5,465 nucleotides of DNA from an uncultured Pseudomonadota bacterium (GTDB lineage: Bacteria; Pseudomonadota; Alphaproteobacteria; RF32; CAG-239), in contig CADBPX010000008.1 of the NCBI GenBank assembly GCA_902796625.1, positions 1 through 5,465 on the forward strand, written 5' to 3'. The position numbers were made by a program, and so were the translations under genes. This document shows, one piece after another, positions 1-4,858 of the stretch (positions within the stretch are counted from its first letter, which is position 1; every line of letters begins with the position of its first letter). The notes below the pieces were generated by a model, which saw only the letters and a list, made by a program, of their open reading frames with translations, did not search any database and was not told where the DNA came from.

Positions 1-506
1 CCAACTTATTGTCACGGATTCGTAAGGGAGTAAAATATGCCTTTATCATTTCCTCAATCATAAGTATTTGCGGTTTTATCCTTGTCCGTCATATCGGTGA
101 ATATATGATTGCCATGTTTATTGATACCGGAGACAGTAGTGCCGGTAATGATATTCAGTTTATCATTGCCACCGGAAAAGAATATCTGGTTATCAGTACA
201 ATGTTCTATTTCTTTTTAGGTTTAATCTTTGTATTCCGCAACACTGTACAAGGCATGGGAAAACCTATAATACCGCTGCTATCGAGTATTACCGAACTAT
301 TAACCAGAGCTTTTGCCGCAATTTATTTAGCCGGCACCATCGGTTATCGCGGCATTTTTTACGCTAGCCCGATCTCATGGAGTGCTGCCGGAATTCTGGT
401 CGTGTGCGGATATTTCTACTACATTCGCAAGTTCAGCCGCGACACCTTACGTTGGAAAATGGGTAATATCAAACAGCAGCTCAAAGAAAATGGACCTATT
501 GATTAA
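1..506 (+). CDS. MATE family efflux transporter, C-terminal part (5' end outside window)
   Basis: The reading frame is open to the left edge; the first complete codon is at position 3 and the stop is TAA at 504-506, giving 167 visible residues of a protein family usually 440-480 long. It shows about four hydrophobic segments, consistent with the last four of the twelve helices: one after the basic RIRKGVKYA stretch, one in YLVISTMFYFFLGLIFVF, one in IIPLLSSITELLTRAFAAIYL and one in the FYASPISWSAAGILVVCGYFYY region. The stretch FRNTVQGMGKP followed by a helix with a conserved Arg matches the MATE pattern of an R-N-x-x-x-G-x-G loop before the next-to-last helices, and the tail is short and basic. 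MATE proteins are inner-membrane antiporters that export cationic compounds using Na+ or H+ gradients; substrate and coupling ion cannot be read here. The TTG at 9 is an internal codon, not a credible start. The end overlaps the convergent oxidoreductase gene by 11 bp. The family is fairly sure; the subfamily is not. Confidence 0.85.
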   Translation, partial: NLLSRIRKGVKYAFIISSIISICGFILVRHIGEYMIAMFIDTGDSSAGNDIQFIIATGKEYLVISTMFYFFLGLIFVFRNTVQGMGKPIIPLLSSITELLTRAFAAIYLAGTIGYRGIFYASPISWSAAGILVVCGYFYYIRKFSRDTLRWKMGNIKQQLKENGPID

Positions 507-1671
507 AATATTTTATAATTTTCTCCGCCGCTGCTTTTCCTGAAGCAACCGCTTCAACTGCCGTTGATCCGCCGTTAACAATGTCTCCGGCAAAAACAAT
601 ACGCTCCGATTCGCATATTTCTTCAGCTCGCTCGCTACCTAAAGCAAAAACAACTAAATCAAAACCTTGACGACAAATCATTGTTTTTGGAATATCAACC
701 AGTTTTCCTTCCGCATTAAATTGAGTTTTCAAACTATAGAGCGCCAATTTATCCTGTTGTTTTTCCAACTTAGCCACTCGTGTCATTGTGGTCAGATCAA
801 TCTGATTTTGCAGCAAAACTTCTCTTTCCTGCGCCGTAACTCGCATATTATTTATTTGTCGGCGTACAAACATTTCAACATGAGTTGCTCCGAATTGCTT
901 TGCCGTAGTTGCGCAGTCTACAGCCACTGCCCCGCCTCCGATAACAGCAACATTCATGGCGTTTTTATATATTTCCGGCTTAGCCAAATATGTGGTATAT
1001 TGAACCGCTAATTCTTTACCTTCAATCGGTAATTCCCGCGGCTTTTGCTCTCCCTTCGCCACAATAACAGCACAAAAACCATTATTTAACAATAAACTAT
1101 AATCGGCAACAGAGGTATTTAAATGTATTTTTACGCGACCGGTATCAATAAATTTTTGCCATTCATAGACCGTTATTTCACGCTGCAAACGGGCTTGAGG
1201 AATTAAATTAAGAACTCCGCCGACTGTCGAGGCTGCCTCATATACTTCAACCGAATATCCGGCTTTAACTAATTCGGCGGTTGCCCCAATTCCTGCCGGT
1301 CCGGCACCAACTACTGCTACCTTTAGCTTAATAGGTTTGCCAACCATCGGTTGCCATAAGTTATCAACACGCGCTATTTGCATAATTGTTGCCTGTACGG
1401 ACGGAATTTTAATTGCATAATCAACATGTTGACGAAGGCATGCTTTCTGACAAAACTTATCCGGACAAATCAAACCGCAAACTTCCCCCAGCGGATTGTG
1501 ATAGGCAATTTCTGATGCCGCCTCAGCCCATTTTTGCATTCGGGCATTTGCGATAAAATCATAAGGTGAACACTGTGCCGGACAAGCCTTTTTACAAGGT
1601 TTTGTCGGGCATTGCAGACATTTTTCCAGTTCGGCATTTAACTGTGTTTTATTCAAATATTGCTTACTCAT
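496..1671 (-). CDS. PreT-like FAD/NAD(P)-dependent oxidoreductase with N-terminal Fe-S domain (GltD/DPD N-terminal family)
   Basis: A complete 391-residue protein with the layout of the NAD(P)H-oxidising half of dihydropyrimidine dehydrogenase (E. coli PreT is about 412 residues) and of the glutamate synthase small subunit. An N-terminal 4Fe-4S domain carries CLQCPTKPCKKACP (Cys 18, 21, 26, 30), then Cys 65, 69, 74 and 78 in the NPLGEVCGLICPDKFCQKAC region. A Gln near residue 93 falls where DPD has its unusual Gln ligand; GltD-type proteins have Glu there, which favours the PreT/DPD side. An FAD-binding GAGPAG motif is at about 122-127, followed by GGVLNLIP and a conserved Arg. The NAD(P)-binding IGGGAVAVDCA motif is at about 244-254, with a VRR pair after it. 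FAGDIVNGGSTAVEAVASGK near the C terminus completes the FAD fold. PreT passes electrons from NAD(P)H to the catalytic PreA; no PreA is visible, so the acceptor is unknown. I chose ATG at 1671 over ATG at 1689 because GGGGGA lies just before it and nothing comparable precedes 1689. Confidence 0.85.
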   Translation of the reverse strand: MSKQYLNKTQLNAELEKCLQCPTKPCKKACPAQCSPYDFIANARMQKWAEAASEIAYHNPLGEVCGLICPDKFCQKACLRQHVDYAIKIPSVQATIMQIARVDNLWQPMVGKPIKLKVAVVGAGPAGIGATAELVKAGYSVEVYEAASTVGGVLNLIPQARLQREITVYEWQKFIDTGRVKIHLNTSVADYSLLLNNGFCAVIVAKGEQKPRELPIEGKELAVQYTTYLAKPEIYKNAMNVAVIGGGAVAVDCATTAKQFGATHVEMFVRRQINNMRVTAQEREVLLQNQIDLTTMTRVAKLEKQQDKLALYSLKTQFNAEGKLVDIPKTMICRQGFDLVVFALGSERAEEICESERIVFAGDIVNGGSTAVEAVASGKAAAEKIIKYFNQ

Positions 1672-1674
1672 TAT

Positions 1675-1680
1675 TCCCCC
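1675..1680 (-). promoter_or_regulatory. Ribosome binding site deciding the start of the PreT-like gene
   Basis: On the minus strand GGGGGA lies 3 nt before the ATG at 1671. It resembles the AGGGAATAAA sites ahead of the plus-strand operon genes. The upstream in-frame ATG at 1689 is preceded only by AT-rich sequence with no purine-rich site, so this element supports the shorter, 391-residue protein. Confidence 0.55.
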
Positions 1681-1747
1681 AAATATCATATTTATCTATC
1701 TAATCACACTTTTTGCAAAAAAACACCTAATATTTTGCTTTTTCAGA

Positions 1748-1775
1748 TTGTATTTTCTAAAAATATCTATATGAT
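1748..1775 (+). promoter_or_regulatory. Possible sigma70-type promoter of the lipid A operon
   Basis: TTGTAT at 1748-1753 (3 of 6 consensus bases, including the TTG) is followed after 16 nt by TATGAT at 1770-1775 (5 of 6). Transcription would begin near 1782, giving a short leader of about 20 nt that includes the ribosome binding site of the first gene. It is the only good candidate upstream of the operon. The -10 overlaps a palindrome at 1772-1781, which could allow repression. Confidence 0.4.
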
Positions 1776-1781
1776 GCATCA
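1772..1781. repeat. Perfect 10-bp palindrome overlapping the predicted -10 box
   Basis: TGATGCATCA is identical to its own reverse complement. It covers the last four bases of the predicted -10 box and reaches the expected transcription start, a typical place for a repressor operator. The symmetry is seen directly; a regulatory role is inference, and short palindromes do occur by chance in AT-rich DNA. Confidence 0.4.
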
Positions 1782-1783
1782 AT

Positions 1784-1790
1784 AAGGGAA
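1784..1790 (+). promoter_or_regulatory. Ribosome binding site of the DUF374 gene, unusually far from the ATG
   Basis: AAGGGAA ends 13 nt before the ATG at 1804, longer than the usual 5-10 nt. The 11-base string AAGGGAATAAA recurs exactly at 2550-2560 before waaA, where the GGG is only 5 nt from the ATG. An in-frame ATT at 1795 would have near-ideal spacing, but ATT starts are rare, so I keep ATG 1804. Confidence 0.5.
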
Positions 1791-1803
1791 TAAAATTTAC
1801 GAT

Positions 1804-2559
1804 ATGAAAATCAAGTTTTTGAAACATCTTTTACAATCATCGCTAGCTGAAAAAATTGTCGGCAACGTTGCCTATTACTATCTGAAATTCGTAGGTTTAA
1901 CTACCAGATGGCAATCGGTAACCGGTGTTAAAGAAACTTATGAAGCCATCAATAAATACGGTAGCGTTATTGTTATCGGTTGGCATGGAAGAACATTGGA
2001 AATGCCTTATTTTTGGAACAAAACCAGCAAGTTGAATGCTCTGGTTTCGCCGCACCATGATGGTCAGGTCATTGTGCACATCCTAAAAAAATTTGGTATT
2101 GGCCATATCAGCGGTTCGAGCAATAAAAATCCGACCGAAGCAGCTTTCGGACTGATGCGCAACCTGCAGGAAGGCAACAGCATTGCCATTATTCCTGACG
2201 GTCCGCGCGGCCCCAGCATGAAATTGACAATGAGCCCGATATTTTACGCACAAAAATCCGGCAAACCGATTCTGGGCATAACCTATAGTATTGCCGGTTC
2301 AATTATCGTCAGTAAAAGTTGGGATAATATGCTAGTACCGCTTCCTTTCCACAAAGGAATGTATGCCATCACCGAACCGGTATTAATTCCGCCCGAAGCA
2401 ACTGCAGAGCAGTTGGAAGAATATCGCCAAAAAATTGAAGATAACCTCAATGAGTTAACATGGAAACTTGATAAACAAATGGGTTTACCGTTTATAGCTC
2501 AGGGTAAAGAGGCTAAAAAAAGTCGCAAAATGCAACGTCTCGAAAAAGAAAGGGAATAA
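1804..2559 (+). CDS. DUF374-family lysophospholipid acyltransferase-like protein, probable lipid A late acyltransferase (LpxJ-like)
   Basis: This 251-residue protein matches the DUF374 branch of the glycerolipid acyltransferase superfamily. Visible motifs in order are GWHGR at 59-63 (the His region that replaces the classic HX4D), VSPHHDGQVI at 81-90, GSSNKNPTEA at 104-113, IIPDGPRGP at 129-137 and SWDNMLVPLPF at 172-182. A short hydrophobic or amphipathic N-terminal segment and a Lys/Arg-rich tail (about 235-250) suggest peripheral attachment to the inner membrane. The DUF374 member LpxJ of Helicobacter and Campylobacter is a lipid A secondary acyltransferase. Because this gene heads an operon with waaA and lpxK, transfer of an acyl chain to Kdo-lipid A precursors is the likeliest role, though a phospholipid substrate is not excluded. 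It is the first gene of the operon; its stop touches the waaA start. The family is sure, the substrate is inferred. Confidence 0.88.
   Translation: MKIKFLKHLLQSSLAEKIVGNVAYYYLKFVGLTTRWQSVTGVKETYEAINKYGSVIVIGWHGRTLEMPYFWNKTSKLNALVSPHHDGQVIVHILKKFGIGHISGSSNKNPTEAAFGLMRNLQEGNSIAIIPDGPRGPSMKLTMSPIFYAQKSGKPILGITYSIAGSIIVSKSWDNMLVPLPFHKGMYAITEPVLIPPEATAEQLEEYRQKIEDNLNELTWKLDKQMGLPFIAQGKEAKKSRKMQRLEKERE
2549..2556 (+). promoter_or_regulatory. Ribosome binding site of waaA inside the end of the DUF374 gene
   Basis: AAAGGGAA lies within the last codons of the upstream gene, with its GGG 5 nt before the waaA ATG. The preceding stop TAA (2557-2559) abuts that ATG directly, so terminating ribosomes are ideally placed to restart, which points to translational coupling. 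Confidence 0.65.
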
Positions 2560-3837
2560 ATGTTCATTGGAGTTTATAATAACTTGGTACGCGTTTTATA
2601 TCCGATAGCAATTCGCCGCTATATAGAAAAGCGTAAAAAAATGGGAAAAGAAGATATTAAACGCTTTAACGAGCGTATCGGTCGCCCGAAAATGCCAAGA
2701 CCACAAGGACGGTTGATTTGGTTGCACGGTGCCTCAGTTGGTGAATCCATTTCTATGTTGCCACTGATTAATCGTCTGTTGGAAATTTATCCAGATGTTC
2801 ATGTTATGGTAACAACCGGAACTACAACCTCGGCCGAAGTTATGGCGAAGAGATTACCGGAACGCGCTTTTCACCAATATTTACCAATCGATAACCCGAT
2901 GTTCACAACCAGATTTGTAAGGCATTGGCAGCCAAGCATAGCTCTTTGGTTTGAATCAGAATTTTGGCCAGCCATGCTCTCAACAATCAAACGGAAAAAT
3001 ATTCCGCTGATTTTGATTAACGGTCGTATTTCCAATAAATCTTTCAAAAGATGGCAACAATTTGATTTTATCATCAAGGAACTTCTTTCATGCTTTACGG
3101 CATGCTTGGGACAATCAGAAGAAGATGCGTATCGTCTGAGAGTATTGGGTGCCAAAGATGCTATGTGTCTTGGCAACTTGAAATATGCCGGATTACCGAT
3201 TCCGGTTGATATTAACAAGAAAAACGAAATTTTGGCGGAAATCGGCGACCGACCGATATGGTTGGCAAGCTCAACCCACGATGACGAGGAAAGTAAAATC
3301 GGCCGTTTCTTAAAGGATTTGCAAAACAAACATCCGAACTTACTGACTATTATTGTTCCTCGCCATCCTAATCGTGGTCCGGAGATTACCCAAAAATTAC
3401 GTGATACCTATAAATTAAATGTTGCCTTGCGCTCAGCCAGCGAACAGATAACACCGCAAACTGAAGTTTATGTTGCCGATACTATTGGTGAAATGGGCAT
3501 ATGGTACGAAATTGCCCCGATTGTATTTGTCGGTGGCTCTCTTATCCCGCATGGCGGCCAAAACTTTATGGAACCTTCACGTTGTCGTGATGCCGTTATT
3601 GTCGGCCCGCATATGCATAATTTTACTGATGCCGTCAATCGGGCGAAACATGCCGATGGCCTCATACAAGTCAATGATGTTATTGAACTTATTGATACGG
3701 TGGATCAACTGCTGGCTAACAAAGATTTACTGGAAGCTAAGAGCAGTTTAGCTTATAATTGGGCCACAAGCGAAGCTAAAGTTTTAGACGGTATTGTGGA
3801 AAAAATTCAAGGATATATGGTGAATGAAGACTCCTAA
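2560..3837 (+). CDS. waaA: 3-deoxy-D-manno-octulosonic acid (Kdo) transferase
   Basis: WaaA (KdtA) transfers Kdo from CMP-Kdo to lipid IVA at the cytoplasmic face of the inner membrane, the first step of the LPS core. The 425 residues equal the E. coli length. An N-terminal segment with hydrophobic and basic residues (1-27) can anchor the protein. The GT-B N-domain shows LHGASVGE (55-62, with the catalytic-type Glu62), TTGTTTS (85-91), FESEFWP (131-137, matching the usual ETELWP), GRISNKS (155-161), QSEEDAYRLRVLGA (185-198) and LGNLKYA (204-210). The C-domain shows ASSTHDDEE (236-244), VPRHPNR (266-272), DTIGEMGIWY (307-316), FVGGSLIPHGGQNFMEP (323-339) and GPHMHNF (349-355). The nucleotide-sugar motif usually GGHNPLEP reads GGQNFMEP, a divergence but with Glu338 kept. 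Whether one or several Kdo residues are added cannot be read. It is the second gene of the operon and overlaps lpxK by 14 bp. Confidence 0.96.
   Translation: MFIGVYNNLVRVLYPIAIRRYIEKRKKMGKEDIKRFNERIGRPKMPRPQGRLIWLHGASVGESISMLPLINRLLEIYPDVHVMVTTGTTTSAEVMAKRLPERAFHQYLPIDNPMFTTRFVRHWQPSIALWFESEFWPAMLSTIKRKNIPLILINGRISNKSFKRWQQFDFIIKELLSCFTACLGQSEEDAYRLRVLGAKDAMCLGNLKYAGLPIPVDINKKNEILAEIGDRPIWLASSTHDDEESKIGRFLKDLQNKHPNLLTIIVPRHPNRGPEITQKLRDTYKLNVALRSASEQITPQTEVYVADTIGEMGIWYEIAPIVFVGGSLIPHGGQNFMEPSRCRDAVIVGPHMHNFTDAVNRAKHADGLIQVNDVIELIDTVDQLLANKDLLEAKSSLAYNWATSEAKVLDGIVEKIQGYMVNEDS
3809..3813 (+). promoter_or_regulatory. Ribosome binding site of lpxK inside waaA
   Basis: AAGGA lies 10 nt before the ATG at 3824, within the last codons of waaA. 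It supports the start that gives the 14-bp overlap, and suggests coupled translation of the two lipid A genes. Confidence 0.5.
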
Positions 3838-4780
3838 GTATTGGCAATCAAATTCCTTAATTTCAAAAATTCTCACCCCTTTGGGATGGATATATGGGGC
3901 ATTAACTCAGGCTCGGCTTAAACTGATAAAATCTCCTCACGTAGAAATTCCGGTAATTTGTATCGGCAATATCACTGCCGGAGGAACCGGAAAAACACCG
4001 GTGGCAATTTCTATAGCTAAGATGCTTAGTTCCGAAATGCATCACCCGTTTTTTGTAACGCGCGGTTACGGTGGAAAACTACAAGATGTGGTCGTAAATA
4101 ATAAAAAACATTCGGCTCATGAGGTTGGCGATGAGCCTTTGCTGTTATCTCGACAAGCACCGGTCATCGTAAATGCCGATCGCTACAAAGGTGCACAACT
4201 GGCAATAAAAGAAGGAGCCGATTTAATCATTATGGATGATGGTTTCCAAAACCCGACGCTGCATAAAGATTTATCTTTTTTAGTTTTTGACGGACAATAC
4301 GGTATCGGCAATGGCAAAATTATTCCGGCCGGCCCCTTGCGAGAAACTTTAGAGCAAGGATCCAGACGTGCTGATGCACTGCTTATATTAGGTAAAGATA
4401 AACACAATTTGGCTGAACGGACAAAATTACCGGTGTTTTTCGGCCACACCGAACCAATGCAGACGAACATCAATCAGGCTGATGTCATAGCTTTTGCCGG
4501 CATCGGTCATCCGCAAAAATTTTATCATACTCTGACTTCGCAAGGGTTAAATGTCATCGAAACATTTGATTTTCCGGATCACCATTTTTACACAGAAGCT
4601 GAACTTAGCAATCTCATAAAATATGCTAAAGACAAAAACGCTGAACTTTATACGACCAGCAAAGATTTTGTTAAAATCCCACAGTCCTTACAAAAACAAA
4701 TAAATGTATTAGAAGTGGCTGTCGTGTGGGATAATCCGGATATCTTGGCGGATTTCATAAAACAAAAGCTCAAACTATAA
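3824..4780 (+). CDS. lpxK: Tetraacyldisaccharide 4'-kinase
   Basis: LpxK uses ATP to phosphorylate the 4' position of disaccharide 1-phosphate, forming lipid IVA at the inner membrane. The 318-residue length is normal for the family. The N-terminal stretch 14-34 (KILTPLGWIYGALTQARLKL region) is the expected membrane-associated helix. The P-loop GNITAGGTGKTP is at 48-59, with TRGYGG at 79-84, VGDEPLLL at 101-108 (the Asp-Glu pair corresponding to the catalytic region), MDDGFQN at 137-143 (the family's metal and nucleotide-site Asp pair), PAGPLRE at 168-174, FAGIGHPQKF at 224-233, FPDHHFYT at 250-257 (conserved His) and TTSKDFVKI at 277-285. No key motif is missing. The start codon overlaps waaA by 14 bp, so the two are probably co-translated. 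It is the last gene of the operon; a new promoter begins 3 nt after its stop and no strong terminator hairpin follows. Confidence 0.97.
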   Translation: MKTPKYWQSNSLISKILTPLGWIYGALTQARLKLIKSPHVEIPVICIGNITAGGTGKTPVAISIAKMLSSEMHHPFFVTRGYGGKLQDVVVNNKKHSAHEVGDEPLLLSRQAPVIVNADRYKGAQLAIKEGADLIIMDDGFQNPTLHKDLSFLVFDGQYGIGNGKIIPAGPLRETLEQGSRRADALLILGKDKHNLAERTKLPVFFGHTEPMQTNINQADVIAFAGIGHPQKFYHTLTSQGLNVIETFDFPDHHFYTEAELSNLIKYAKDKNAELYTTSKDFVKIPQSLQKQINVLEVAVVWDNPDILADFIKQKLKL

Positions 4781-4782
4781 AC

Positions 4783-4811
4783 TTGACAAAATTTTTACAA
4801 TATGTTTTAAT
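4783..4811 (+). promoter_or_regulatory. Near-consensus sigma70-type promoter for the downstream hypothetical gene
   Basis: TTGACA at 4783-4788 is a perfect -35 box, followed by the ideal 17-nt spacer and TTTAAT at 4806-4811 (5 of 6 bases of TATAAT). Transcription should begin near 4818, leaving about 40 nt of AT-rich leader before the ATG at 4859. It sits immediately after the lpxK stop, so the next gene can be expressed apart from the lipid A operon. Confidence 0.7.
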
Positions 4812-4839
4812 GGTTTGATTTTATAAATTTTGATGTCAA
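4783..4839 (+). repeat. Imperfect inverted repeat flanking the promoter -10 region
   Basis: TTGACAAAATTT at 4783-4794 can pair with AAATTTTG-AT-GTCAA at 4825-4839 if three bases (GAT, 4832-4834) are bulged out: 12 pairs, mostly A-T, around a 30-nt loop. Within the right arm, TTTGA/TCAAA form a small 5-2-5 dyad at 4829-4840. There is no T-tract after it, so I do not call it a terminator; an operator is possible but unproven. Confidence 0.25.
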
Positions 4840-4858
4840 ACTATTAAAATATATTATT

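Larger units (their letters stand above)
1672..1803. other. AT-rich divergent intergenic region
   Basis: This 132-bp spacer separates the PreT-like gene (minus) from the lipid A operon (plus) and must hold the promoters for both. For the plus strand there is a plausible promoter (see 1748-1775) and a perfect 10-bp palindrome. For the minus strand the best I can see is a TATGAT at 1690-1685 without a good -35 box, or TTGCAA at 1718-1713 with a weak GATAAA at 1696-1691; neither is convincing. Short A and T runs dominate the rest. I see no RNA gene or terminator hairpin. Confidence 0.6.

Noticed and set aside
24..39. AAGGGAG followed by ATG at 37, looking like a translation start
   Set aside because: That ATG is out of frame with the transporter and stops after eight codons; the sequence simply encodes the RKGVKYA stretch.
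541..556. Hairpin TGAAGC-AACC-GCTTCA near the convergent gene ends
   Set aside because: It lies inside the coding part of the oxidoreductase and has no T-tract on either strand, so a terminator is not supported.
667..1011. Open frame of 114 codons on the plus strand
   Set aside because: It lies wholly antisense within the PreT-like gene, whose protein has clear motifs across this stretch; it is a shadow.
496..1671. Glutamate synthase small subunit (gltD) as the identity of the minus-strand gene
   Set aside because: It is shorter than typical GltD, has Gln rather than Glu at the distinctive position near residue 93, and no gltB is adjacent; PreT/DPD-like fits better, though the families are close.
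1771..1785. Four-codon upstream frame ATG-ATG-CAT-CAA-TAA ending in the ribosome binding site
   Set aside because: It has no binding site of its own and would start before or at the predicted transcription start; too short to support as a leader peptide.
1897..2079. Open frame of 60 codons on the minus strand
   Set aside because: It is a shadow of the DUF374 gene's GWHGR and SPHHDG region.
2871..3329. Open frame of 152 codons on the minus strand
   Set aside because: It is antisense within waaA, covering well conserved WaaA motifs, and its translation resembles no protein family.
3468..3751. Overlapping open frames on both strands within the 3' half of waaA
   Set aside because: Both sit in other frames of the conserved GGSL/GPHMHNF part of WaaA and show no domain or binding site of their own.
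4183..4473. Open frame of 96 codons on the minus strand
   Set aside because: It is a shadow of the lpxK DDGFQ-GPLRE region.
4664..4678. Short inverted repeat GATTTT-GTT-AAAATC
   Set aside because: It is AT-rich, lies in lpxK coding sequence encoding the conserved KDFVKI motif, and is likely chance.
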